Origin: an uncultured Bacteroides sp.
Lineage (GTDB): Bacteria; Bacteroidota; Bacteroidia; Bacteroidales; Bacteroidaceae
Reading direction: 5' to 3'
Length of the DNA stretch: 64,000 bases
Assembly (NCBI GenBank): GCA_949292025.1
Contig: CASEYC010000117.1
Span: forward strand, 32,369 to 96,368
Made by a program: the position numbers and the translations under genes. The notes under the pieces are model-generated. The model did not search any database and was not told where the DNA came from. It saw only the letters and a program-made list of their open reading frames with translations. Of this stretch, positions 8,358 through 16,936 are shown piece by piece (within the stretch, counting starts at the first letter, position 1; the number at the start of each line of letters is the position of its first letter).

Positions 8358-10679
8358 TCACTCTGTCTTCAGGCTCTCCACCGGATTCTCGCCCGCTATG
8401 TGCCAAGCCTTGAGGACAACGATGCAGACAATGAGCACTGACAGCACCACGCCCAGCAAGACAAACCAGCCAGGAGACAGCAACACACTGTCCGCAAACT
8501 GCTGCATCCACTGCCCGGACACATACCACGAAGCCAACAGACCGATGACAATGGCAGGTAAAGCCACCCGGAGGATATCCACCGAAAACAACCGCAAGAT
8601 GCCGCAAGCATCGGCACCGTTCACCTTGCGGATGGCAATCTCCTTCGAGCGGCGTTCGGTCTCGTCGCTGACGTAGCCGATAAGGCCTATCAGTACCATG
8701 AGGACGATGCACAGCGTCGTGACCCACACCATGTTGCGGAAGTGGGAGACGCTCTCGTTTTGCTGGCGGCGAATCTCCTGATAGGTCGTGAACTCCAGTC
8801 CCAAGTTGGGATAGGTCTCTGCCATGAAGGCATTCAGCTTCTTCAGGTTCTCGTCCAGCGGGGACTTCAGGCGGACGTTGAAGCAGCGCAGGCGGTCGCC
8901 CAAGATGAAGGAGGTGCAGGTCTGCTCCATGAAGAAGCCAATGTTGCGCACATCGTCCACCACGCCCACGATGACAGGCGGTTCCTCCAGCCCCGCCCAA
9001 CCGGGAATGATGGGCAACTGCCGCCCGATGGCCGTATCGCCCCACTTCATCGTTTCCACCGTCGTCTTGCCCACCAGTGCCTCTCCCCGATGCCGGGGCC
9101 AAGAGCCTTCCAACAGCTTCAAGCCGGTCACTTCGGGGAAATCCTTGTCAATAACCATGAAGTGCAACGGGCAGATGAAGTTGCCTTGGTTGTCCGTCAG
9201 GCGGTTGGTGCTATAATGGGACAGCAGGTTATTTCCACTGACTGCCACCGCTTCCACGTAGGGCTCGCGACGGATGGCATCGGCTACACCTTCCATTCGG
9301 TCAAAGCTGCCGGACAGCAGGCCCACCGCCAGTCCCTCGGAGCGGAAGCCCACGCTGCGGCTCATCAGGTCGTGATACTGCCACACCGTGGTGAGCAGCA
9401 GCCCGCTGATGAAGGCCACGCCCACAAACTGCACGAACAGCAGCCCCCGCTTCCACGAACGCTTGCCATCGGTATAGCGGCGGAACACCTGCGTCACGGG
9501 AATCCGGGCATACAACCGTCCCGGCAAGAAGCCCGTCACCACAAACAACACTGCCACCAGCCCCAGCGGCACGTAAAGGGTCTGCCCCGTAAAGAGGTCT
9601 GCCAAACGACTGCCCAACAGGTCTTCCAGCGGGTCACTGAACATGACCATCAACAAGGCGGCACAAGCCATAGCGACCACCAGCAAGCATCCCGTCTCCC
9701 ACAGACACATGCCCAGGATTTGTCCGCCCGTGGCTCCGTTGCACTTATGCACGCCCACCGCCTTGGCCCGGCGACTCATCGTGGCCACGGCGCTCAGCAC
9801 ATAGTTCATGGCCGAGACGAAGAAGATGGAGAAGCCCAGCACCGCCAAGATGACCAACCTCCGCGTGGTGTCCGGAAAAGAGCGGTACACCCGGTAGAGC
9901 GGCTGTACGCTGTATTCCGTCACCACGTCCTCGCCCAGATGGGTGTCGGTGTATTGCTCCACCGCCTTCTGCACCCGCTCGTTCATCCGCTCCACGTCCT
10001 CGGGGTGTTTCAACCGGAAGAGGACGGAGTAGATGTTGTTCGTCCCCCACGTGCCCTTGCCGAATCCCCAATCCATGAACGCCTGGGAGAGAATCATGTC
10101 GTTGGGCATGATGCTGTTACGGGGCACATCGGCATAGATGCCCCGGATGGTGACATTGAACAGCTTATCCACGGACAACTCACGGCCAATGGGATCCTCG
10201 TCGCCGAAAAGTTCCCGTGCCTTGCCCTGCGAGATGAAAGCGTTGCCCCGCAAGGCCAGGTCGTGCGGATTGCCTTGTATGATGGGCAAACCGGTAGTTT
10301 GGAAATAAAGCGTGTCCGCAAAGAGGACGGGGAAACTCTCCAGCTTCTTGTCCTCCAGGTAGAGGGTGGGTTGCCAGAAATTGCTGCTCAGGCTGGCACT
10401 CTCCACCAGTTCGGGCATGGCCTCCCACAGGTCGGCGGCAGCCGGCTGGTACGTGCCGTAATTGTATTCTTTCTCAGGGACGCCCCGGGTCACATCGCGC
10501 ATCCGCAGCGTGACCAGCGTCTCCGGCTCCTCGTAGAAGCGGTCGAAACTCAGTTCGTAGGCTATCTGCGCGAAGAGCAGCACGCCCACCAGCAAGCCCA
10601 AAGTCAGCGACATCAGCTTGATGAAGGTGGACGAGCGGCCACGGCGCAGGGTTTGCATTGTATAGTATAGGTATCTCAT
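8358..10679 (-). CDS. ABC transporter permease, FtsX/MacB type (773 aa)
   Basis: This has the MacB-like permease layout: one N-terminal membrane helix (LMSLTLGLLVGVLLFAQIAY), a large periplasmic MacB-PCD domain to about residue 280, then FtsX helices around ILAVLGFSIFFVSAMNYV, a second periplasmic domain, and three C-terminal helices (VWVTTLCIVLMVLIGLIGYV ... LSVLIVCIVVLKAWHIA). Such proteins couple cytoplasmic ATP hydrolysis to periplasmic work or export (type VII ABC). It shares DETERRSKEIAIRKVNGADA with its paralogue at 11589-13913. It forms a group with that permease and the ATPase. The start MRYLYYTMQTLRRGRSS lies directly after a repeat element ending in TAAATTATCATT (minus strand). Confidence 0.9.
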   Translation of the reverse strand: MRYLYYTMQTLRRGRSSTFIKLMSLTLGLLVGVLLFAQIAYELSFDRFYEEPETLVTLRMRDVTRGVPEKEYNYGTYQPAAADLWEAMPELVESASLSSNFWQPTLYLEDKKLESFPVLFADTLYFQTTGLPIIQGNPHDLALRGNAFISQGKARELFGDEDPIGRELSVDKLFNVTIRGIYADVPRNSIMPNDMILSQAFMDWGFGKGTWGTNNIYSVLFRLKHPEDVERMNERVQKAVEQYTDTHLGEDVVTEYSVQPLYRVYRSFPDTTRRLVILAVLGFSIFFVSAMNYVLSAVATMSRRAKAVGVHKCNGATGGQILGMCLWETGCLLVVAMACAALLMVMFSDPLEDLLGSRLADLFTGQTLYVPLGLVAVLFVVTGFLPGRLYARIPVTQVFRRYTDGKRSWKRGLLFVQFVGVAFISGLLLTTVWQYHDLMSRSVGFRSEGLAVGLLSGSFDRMEGVADAIRREPYVEAVAVSGNNLLSHYSTNRLTDNQGNFICPLHFMVIDKDFPEVTGLKLLEGSWPRHRGEALVGKTTVETMKWGDTAIGRQLPIIPGWAGLEEPPVIVGVVDDVRNIGFFMEQTCTSFILGDRLRCFNVRLKSPLDENLKKLNAFMAETYPNLGLEFTTYQEIRRQQNESVSHFRNMVWVTTLCIVLMVLIGLIGYVSDETERRSKEIAIRKVNGADACGILRLFSVDILRVALPAIVIGLLASWYVSGQWMQQFADSVLLSPGWFVLLGVVLSVLIVCIVVLKAWHIAGENPVESLKTE

Positions 10680-10762
10680 AAATGATAATTTATCGGTTCG
10701 TTGTAGGGGCGGGGCTTGCCTCCGCCCTGCATAAGGGCGACCGCAAGGGTCGCCCCTACACG
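10680..10762 (-). repeat. Repeat element with shared end and a distinct palindromic core (partial copy)
   Basis: On the minus strand the spacer ends in CCGATAAATTATCATT just before the permease ATG, the same end seen at 25850, 31540 and 34275. The core here is different: a GC-rich nested palindrome (GTAGGGGCG ... CGCCCCTAC, with internal GGGCGACC/GGTCGCCC). The other conserved end (AATAGGAATTTAG) is not found, so this copy looks partial. Confidence 0.75.
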
Positions 10763-10781
10763 TTTGACTTTACCTTCATTC

Positions 10782-11462
10782 TCACAAGTCATTCCTCGTG
10801 TTCGCCACGATGCTTCCGTCGAACAGATGCACCGTGCGGTAGGCGAAGGAGGCATCGTGCTGCGAGTGCGTCACCATGACGATGGTCGTGCCCTCCTTGT
10901 TCAGTTCGGTCAGGAGGTTCATCACCTCGGCACCGTTCTTCGAGTCGAGGTTGCCCGTCGGTTCGTCGGCCAGGATGAGCTTGGGGTTGGTCACCACGGC
11001 ACGGGCAATGGCCACGCGCTGTTGCTGTCCGCCGGAGAGTTGCTGGGGGAAGTGCTTGGCGCGGTGGCCGATGTTCATGCGGCGCAGGATGGCGTCCACC
11101 ATCTGCTTGCGCTCCGCCGACTTGATGCCGAGGTACGTCAGGGGCAGCTCCACGTTCTCGAAGACGTTCAACTCGTCTATCAGGTTGAAGCTCTGGAAGA
11201 CGAAGCCCAGCTTGCCCTTGCGGACGCGGGTGCGCTCCTTCTCCTTCAGGTTGGCCACTTCCTGGCCCAGGAGCTTGTAACTGCCCTCGGTGGGATTGTC
11301 CAGCAGGCCCAATATATTTAATAAGGTGGACTTGCCACAGCCCGACGGGCCCATGATGGCTACAAATTCGCCCTCTTTCACTTCGAGGTTGACGTGGTTC
11401 AGGGCCACGGTTTCCACTTCCGTCGTGCGGAAGACTTTGCTGATGTCATTAATCTGAATCAT
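10782..11462 (-). CDS. ABC transporter ATP-binding protein, LolD/MacB type
   Basis: A 226-residue ATPase with Walker [11 protein letters not shown]-loop [20 protein letters not shown], signature [14 protein letters not shown], Walker B LILADEP and H-loop VTHSQHDA. The family energises lipoprotein release or MacB-like export through paired FtsX-type permeases, and two such permeases flank it here. No membrane-fusion protein or TolC gene is adjacent. It lies between the two permeases on the same strand, with a repeat array upstream and a repeat element downstream, so these spacers may contain internal promoters or RNA processing sites. Confidence 0.95.
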   Translation of the reverse strand: MIQINDISKVFRTTEVETVALNHVNLEVKEGEFVAIMGPSGCGKSTLLNILGLLDNPTEGSYKLLGQEVANLKEKERTRVRKGKLGFVFQSFNLIDELNVFENVELPLTYLGIKSAERKQMVDAILRRMNIGHRAKHFPQQLSGGQQQRVAIARAVVTNPKLILADEPTGNLDSKNGAEVMNLLTELNKEGTTIVMVTHSQHDASFAYRTVHLFDGSIVANTRNDL

Positions 11463-11506
11463 AATCGGTATGTTTTAATATTGCTTTATTCTACTTGATT
11501 GATAAG

Positions 11507-11569
11507 GTTCCAGTAGCGGTGGAACCGGGTTCCAGTGGCGGTGGAACCAAGTTCCAGTGGCGGTGGAAC
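11507..11569. repeat. Palindrome array B: three 19-bp units, 22-bp period
   Basis: GTTCCAGTGGCGGTGGAAC (first unit GTTCCAGTAGCGGTGGAAC) occurs at 11507, 11529 and 11551, exactly 22 bp apart, with arms GTTCCA/TGGAAC. In transcript direction (minus strand) it starts 20 bp after the stop of the upstream permease gene. Confidence 0.95.
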
Positions 11570-11588
11570 TGAGTTACCTGACGGAGGT

Positions 11589-13913
11589 TTATTCGTTCTT
11601 CAGGCTGAGCACCGGATTCTCGTTGGCGATGTGCCACGTGCGCCACAGGACGCAGGCGAGGATGACCAGCAGGTTGACCAATGCCACCAGCACATACACC
11701 GCCCATCCGCCGGGCACGGTGACGGAGAACATGTCCAGCCACAACCCGTTGACGTAGGCCGATGCGCCTACACCGATGAGCACCGCAGGCAAGGCCACCC
11801 AAAGGATGTCACGCCCCAGCAGTTCGAGGATGCCCCCGGCCTCCGCGCCGTTGACCTTGCGGATGGCAATCTCCTTGGAGCGGCGCTGCACCTCATCGGC
11901 GGTGTAGCCCAGGAGGCCCATCAGCATGATGAAGAACATGACGATGGCGGCCACCACCATGGCGTTGCGCAGGACACGGACGGGGTTGTTCAGACCTTCC
12001 ACTTCCCCTTGGTAGGAGTAGATGTCGATGGTTCGGCCGGGATAGGCTTCGGCAGTGGCCTGCTGGAGTTTCAGGAGGTTATCGCCGAAGGGTTCTTTCA
12101 ACTTGAAGTAGAGGCGGCCGTTCAGGTACTTCTGCACGTAGGCGATGTAGGGCGTGGGGTTGGAATAGAAGCCCTGTATCTGGAAGTCCTTCAGCAGGCC
12201 GACGACCTTCGAGGTGTGCCCCATGGAGCGAACGGTGCGACCCACCACGTCATCCTTGGGCCAGTGCATGAAGTCGGCAAAGGTCTCGTTGACGGCCACC
12301 TCGTCCCACCAGTTCGTGTTCCAACGCGGGGCACGTCCGGCCTGATAGGTCATACCCATGAAGGCATGGTAGTTCTCCGCCGTCTGGTCGAAGCGGGAGG
12401 AGAACAGCGACTGAGCGCCATCACCTTCTATCATCGTGCCGCTGTAGCCGTCTATCGGATTGCCCCCGCAGGTGACATCCTCCACGTAGGGCAGGCCGCG
12501 GAAGAAGTTCTCGGCGCCCGTATACTCGGCCTCATTCTCAAAGGCAATCCAGCTCGTGGCCACGCCCTCCGTGCGGAAGCCCATGTCCTTGTTCATCACA
12601 TAGCTGTATTGCGCCGTCACCATCGCCATCACCCCGCAGATGAAGGCCACGCCGGCAAACTGCACGAAGAGCAATGGGCGCTTCCACCCTTTCTTTCCCT
12701 CGGTGTAGCGGCGGAACACTTGCGTCACGGGTATCCGTGCAAAGAGATGCCCCGGCAGCACGCCGCCCACCACGAAGAGCAAGAGCACCGTCAGGGCCGG
12801 CACCCAGGCACGTTGCCAGGTCAGCAGGTTGTGCAGGCGGGTGCTCGCCGTGTCTTCCACAAAGTCCTGGAAGGCAAAGAGCAAAAACGCCATCACGCAG
12901 AGGGACAACAGAATAATGAGTGCCGTCTCCGCCAGGAACATCCCGAAGATGCCCGCGCCGCTCGCCCCGCTGCACTTCTGTACGCCCACGGCCTTGGCCC
13001 GACGCGAGAGGGAGGAGATGGAAATGAGCGCATAGTTCAGCGCGGCAATGAACAAAATGGAAAAGCCCATGACCAGCAGGATGACCTTGGAGCGCTTCAC
13101 CGCGTCGTAGCCGCGGTAGGTGTCGCGCAGCGGAGCAATCTTGGCCGCGTAGCCGTAGTATTTCTTGCTCTCCGCCGGACGGTACTTGTCCATCATGGCA
13201 TCCAGGCGGCTGTTCACCGCCTCGGCATCCGCGCCCGGCTTCAGGCGGACAAATTGCGGATAGGAGTCTCCCCCGTCCCACGAATAGTTGCTCACCTCTG
13301 CCGCCCACGACGGGGGCAGGGAGATGACGGCATCGGCCTTCACCGTGGTGTTGTCCGGCAGGTCGGCGTAAGTGCCGCGCACGGTGAGGTCGCGTTTACG
13401 ATTGTAGCTGATGACCTTGCCTATGGGGTCCTCTCCGCCAAACATACGCCGCGCCAAGGATTCGCAAAGGTAGATGACGTTGGGCTGCTGGAGGTCCTGC
13501 ACGGGATTGCCCGTCAGCACCTCGATGCCCATCGTCTGGAAGAAGAGGGAGTCGGCGCAAATCTTCGGCTCGTCAAAGCGGGTGTTGCCATAGTAGAGCG
13601 GGTCGGAGGCCATCCAGCGGTTGGTGCAGGTGGCAGACTCCACCTGTTCGGGGAAGCTCTCGAAGATGGCACCCACCACGGGGCCGGAGTTCTGCTGCTG
13701 CCAGTCGTACTTCTCGCCCTTGACAGTGAACTGCGTCCACACCTGGTAGAGGCGGTCGTAGTCGTGGAAACACGTGTCATAACTCTGCTCGAACGCCACG
13801 CGGGAGAAGAGCAGGATGCTCATGGCCAGTCCCAAGCCCAGGGACACGACCTTCAGGAGATTGCTCCCCTTCGAGTGGAGCAGGGTCCGGATGATGTAAT
13901 GGAATGATTGCAT
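11589..13913 (-). CDS. ABC transporter permease, FtsX/MacB type (774 aa)
   Basis: A paralogue of the permease at 8358-10679: N-terminal membrane helix (VVSLGLGLAMSILLFSRVAF), periplasmic MacB-PCD domain, FtsX helices (VILLVMGFSILFIAALNYAL), second periplasmic domain and C-terminal helices, with DEVQRRSKEIAIRKVNGAEA. I start at MQSFHYIIRTLLHSKGSN (13913) because it aligns with the start of the paralogue; the open frame extends 13 codons further (13952). It is the first gene of the minus-strand ABC group. The 287-bp region upstream is shared with the divergent TonB receptor gene and holds a double palindrome that may regulate either unit. Confidence 0.9.
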   Translation of the reverse strand: MQSFHYIIRTLLHSKGSNLLKVVSLGLGLAMSILLFSRVAFEQSYDTCFHDYDRLYQVWTQFTVKGEKYDWQQQNSGPVVGAIFESFPEQVESATCTNRWMASDPLYYGNTRFDEPKICADSLFFQTMGIEVLTGNPVQDLQQPNVIYLCESLARRMFGGEDPIGKVISYNRKRDLTVRGTYADLPDNTTVKADAVISLPPSWAAEVSNYSWDGGDSYPQFVRLKPGADAEAVNSRLDAMMDKYRPAESKKYYGYAAKIAPLRDTYRGYDAVKRSKVILLVMGFSILFIAALNYALISISSLSRRAKAVGVQKCSGASGAGIFGMFLAETALIILLSLCVMAFLLFAFQDFVEDTASTRLHNLLTWQRAWVPALTVLLLFVVGGVLPGHLFARIPVTQVFRRYTEGKKGWKRPLLFVQFAGVAFICGVMAMVTAQYSYVMNKDMGFRTEGVATSWIAFENEAEYTGAENFFRGLPYVEDVTCGGNPIDGYSGTMIEGDGAQSLFSSRFDQTAENYHAFMGMTYQAGRAPRWNTNWWDEVAVNETFADFMHWPKDDVVGRTVRSMGHTSKVVGLLKDFQIQGFYSNPTPYIAYVQKYLNGRLYFKLKEPFGDNLLKLQQATAEAYPGRTIDIYSYQGEVEGLNNPVRVLRNAMVVAAIVMFFIMLMGLLGYTADEVQRRSKEIAIRKVNGAEAGGILELLGRDILWVALPAVLIGVGASAYVNGLWLDMFSVTVPGGWAVYVLVALVNLLVILACVLWRTWHIANENPVLSLKNE

Positions 13914-14022
13914 ATCGTTTGGTTTTTTACTTGTTTTCCTGCCTGTCTCCATGCCAAAACCGTGCCAAAACAGTTATCCATCAGATACACAACCGATAAG
14001 CAAAACACGGCCTTTGCCGGAG

Positions 14023-14060
14023 TGTCTAATTTTTAGACAATGGTGTCTAATAATTAGACA
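14023..14060. promoter_or_regulatory. Double palindrome (operator-like), two 17-bp units 21 bp apart
   Basis: TGTCTAATTTTTAGACA (14023-14039) and TGTCTAATAATTAGACA (14044-14060) are near-perfect palindromes, 21 bp start to start, in the divergent spacer between the ABC permease and the TonB receptor. A pair two helical turns apart suits a cooperative dimeric repressor or activator. It also fits the general array architecture seen elsewhere in the window. Confidence 0.8.
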
Positions 14061-14133
14061 CTCGCCAGACATTTTTATCCACCCTATATGCAAATAGTCA
14101 TGCTATTGTAACATTTGGTCAGATTATTATGCG

Positions 14134-14141
14134 TATCTTTG
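14134..14141 (+). promoter_or_regulatory. -7 box for the TonB receptor operon
   Basis: TATCTTTG lies 59 bp before the ATG at 14201 and 73 bp after the double palindrome. Confidence 0.6.
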
Positions 14142-14200
14142 CACGACGAAATACATATTAGTATTTGTTTAACATTAATGTTTCATCTAAAACAGAAAGT

Positions 14201-16918
14201 ATGAAAAGAAATTTGATGCATTTCCTGTTGTCAGCCCTGCTATGCGTAGGCAGCCTCGCCGCCTACGCGCAGAATGTCAAGGTGCGCGGCCAGTTGGTCG
14301 ATGCCGAGACGGGCGAACCGCTCATTGGAGCCAGTGTCGTGGTGGAAGGCACCACGCAAGGCAGTGTGACCGACCTGGACGGCTACTTCACGCAGTCCGC
14401 ACCGGCACGCGCCACTCTCGTGTTCTCCTACGTGGGATATAAGGAATACAAGCACCCGTTGGAAGGCCGGGGCACGAACCTGGACCTGGGCGTCATCCGC
14501 ATGGAGCCGGACGCCATGCTGCTGAACGACGTGGTCATCACCTCCAGCATCGCCATCGACCGCAAGACGCCTGTGGCCGTGTCCAACGTGGAAGCCGTCT
14601 TCATCTCCGAGAAGCTGGGCACGCAGGAATTTCCTGAGATATTGAAGTCCACTCCCGGCGTCTACGTCACCAAGGACGGCGGCGGCTATGGCGACGCCAA
14701 GACGCGCGTCCGCGGTTTCGACACGGACAACGTGGCCGTGATGATCAACGGTGTGCCCATGAACGGCATGGAGAACCAGAAGGTCTACTGGTCCAACTGG
14801 GCCGGCCTCAGCGACGTGACCCGCACGATGCAGGTGCAGCGCGGACTGGGTGCCGCCAAGGTATCCTCGCCTGCTGTGGGCGGCTCCATCAACATTGTCA
14901 CGATGGGCGCCGACGCCGAGAAAGGCGGCTCCGTGTCCTACGCCATGGGCAATGACGGATACAACAAAATCCTCTTCACCGTGTCCTCCGGCCTCTCCAA
15001 GAACGGCTGGGCCTTCACCCTGCTGGGCGGCAAGACGTGGGGCGACGGCTACATCCAGGGCACCGAGTTCGAGGGTTACAACTGGTTTGCCAGCATCACC
15101 AAACGCTTCAACGACAACCACCAGCTCTCGCTGACCGCCTTCGGCGCTCCCCAGTGGCACAACCAGCGCAACAGCGCCAACGGCCTCTCCATCAAGGAAT
15201 GGCAACGCGTCAAGCAGTACATGGGCGACGACAGTCCCTACAAGTACAACCCCACCTTCGGTTATGACAAGTACGGACGCGCCCGGAACTCCTCGCGCAA
15301 CCAGTATCACAAGCCCCAGATTTCGCTGAACCACCTCTGGCAGATTGACCACAAGTCCAGCCTCAGCACGGCCCTCTACGTGTCTATCGGCCGAGGCAAC
15401 GGATACAGCGGCAACGGCGACAGCGAGCACCGCAGCCTGTGGTACGGCGCCACGGACGGCCTGGTGAACAACACCTTCCGCAAGCCGGACGGCACCTTTG
15501 CCTACGACGAGGTGCAGGAACTGAACGAACAGAGCCTCACGGGTTCGAAGATGATCATGGCCAAGGCGATGAACAACCATATATGGTACGGCCTGCTCTC
15601 CACCTACACCACCAAGTTCGGCGAATACCTGGACTTCTACGGCGGCATCGACTTCCGTTATTATAAAGGCCTGCACCAGAACATCATCACCGACCTGTAC
15701 AACGGCGAGTACTTCGTGGACTCGTCCAACCGACGCAACATCCGTCCGGAGAACTATCCCGCAGCCGCCAACAACCCCGCCTACATCAACCAGAAGCTGA
15801 ACGTGGGCGACGTCATCTACCGCGACTATGACGGCTTCGTGATGTCCGAAGGCGTATTCGCACAGCTGGAGTACAACCGCGACAAGCTCAACGCCTTCGT
15901 GGCCGGCGGCCTGTCCAACACGGGCTACTGGCGTTACGACCGCTTCTACTACGAGAAGTCCAAGGCAAAATCCGACAAGAAGAACTACCTGGGCGGAAAC
16001 TTCAAGGGCGGCATCAACTACAACATCACGGACAACCACAACGTCTTCTTCAACGCCGGCTTCATCAGCCGCGCCCCGATGTTCGACAACTCCTTCATCG
16101 ACTCGCAAAGCTCGCACCTGCGCAACCCGGACGCCAAGAACGAGAAAATCATGTCCTTCGAGCTGGGCTACGGCTTCCGCAGCACATTCCTGAGCGCCAA
16201 CGTCAACGCCTACTACACCCGCTGGATGGACAAGTCCCTGTATGACAGCGACACGTACAACAAACAAGATGGTACCCTGGACACCTGGACGCTGAACATG
16301 ACCGGCGCCAACGCCAACCACATGGGCGTGGAACTGGACTTCGTGGCCAAGCCCACCCGCTGGATGGACATCACGGGTATGTTCTCGTGGGGCGACTGGC
16401 GTTGGAACGGCACGGCCACCGGCTACTACTTCAACGGCAACAACCAAATCATGACCGACTTCAGCGGCGGCGTCCTCGAAGGCATGGAGAATGCCGAACA
16501 ATACAAGGCCCGCATCAAGATGGACAATATCCACGTGGGCGGCTCGGCACAGACCACGGCGGCCCTGGGCGTCAACGTGCGCCCGATGAAGGGACTGCGC
16601 GTGGGCCTGGACTGGAACCTCTTCTTCCGCAACTATGCCTTCTATGACATCAGCGCGGGCAGCACCGGCTTCGGCGAGGAATACGTGGTGAGCGAACCGT
16701 GGGAAATCCCCGGCTACTGCACCTTCGACTTCAACGCCGGCTACACCTTCGACTTCGGCAAGACGAGCGCCACGCTGAGCGGCAACATCAACAACCTGTT
16801 CGACCAGGAATACATCGCCGACGCCCGCGACGGTTCCTCCCACTCCTGGGAGACGGCCACGCGCGTGTTCTACGGTTTTGGCCGCACCTACTCCATTCGC
16901 CTGAAGATCAATTTCTAA
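14201..16918 (+). CDS. TonB-dependent outer-membrane receptor with carboxypeptidase-like domain
   Basis: A 905-residue receptor. Residues 1-24 form a signal peptide (MKRNLMHFLLSALLCVGSL, cleaved after AYAQ). Residues 25-105 are the CarboxypepD-regulatory-like domain typical of Bacteroidota (VKVRGQLVDAETGEPLIGAS). The plug follows at about 115-235 (LKSTPGVYVTKDGG, VMINGVPMNGMENQ, VGGSINIVT), then a 22-strand barrel ending in SIRLKINF with the terminal Phe. It imports a ligand across the outer membrane using TonB energy. No SusD-like gene follows; a lipoprotein and a secreted nuclease do, so the cargo may be nucleic-acid breakdown products or phosphate-related (inference). The start at 14201 is chosen because it begins the signal peptide. 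Confidence 0.92.
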   Translation: MKRNLMHFLLSALLCVGSLAAYAQNVKVRGQLVDAETGEPLIGASVVVEGTTQGSVTDLDGYFTQSAPARATLVFSYVGYKEYKHPLEGRGTNLDLGVIRMEPDAMLLNDVVITSSIAIDRKTPVAVSNVEAVFISEKLGTQEFPEILKSTPGVYVTKDGGGYGDAKTRVRGFDTDNVAVMINGVPMNGMENQKVYWSNWAGLSDVTRTMQVQRGLGAAKVSSPAVGGSINIVTMGADAEKGGSVSYAMGNDGYNKILFTVSSGLSKNGWAFTLLGGKTWGDGYIQGTEFEGYNWFASITKRFNDNHQLSLTAFGAPQWHNQRNSANGLSIKEWQRVKQYMGDDSPYKYNPTFGYDKYGRARNSSRNQYHKPQISLNHLWQIDHKSSLSTALYVSIGRGNGYSGNGDSEHRSLWYGATDGLVNNTFRKPDGTFAYDEVQELNEQSLTGSKMIMAKAMNNHIWYGLLSTYTTKFGEYLDFYGGIDFRYYKGLHQNIITDLYNGEYFVDSSNRRNIRPENYPAAANNPAYINQKLNVGDVIYRDYDGFVMSEGVFAQLEYNRDKLNAFVAGGLSNTGYWRYDRFYYEKSKAKSDKKNYLGGNFKGGINYNITDNHNVFFNAGFISRAPMFDNSFIDSQSSHLRNPDAKNEKIMSFELGYGFRSTFLSANVNAYYTRWMDKSLYDSDTYNKQDGTLDTWTLNMTGANANHMGVELDFVAKPTRWMDITGMFSWGDWRWNGTATGYYFNGNNQIMTDFSGGVLEGMENAEQYKARIKMDNIHVGGSAQTTAALGVNVRPMKGLRVGLDWNLFFRNYAFYDISAGSTGFGEEYVVSEPWEIPGYCTFDFNAGYTFDFGKTSATLSGNINNLFDQEYIADARDGSSHSWETATRVFYGFGRTYSIRLKINF

Positions 16919-16936
16919 ACCTTTAAGCATACGATT

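Noticed and set aside
8742-10670. Long plus-strand open frame across the first permease gene
   Set aside because: It is rich in His, Gln and Ala without any domain, and the minus-strand permease is well supported; the same applies to 11535-13907.
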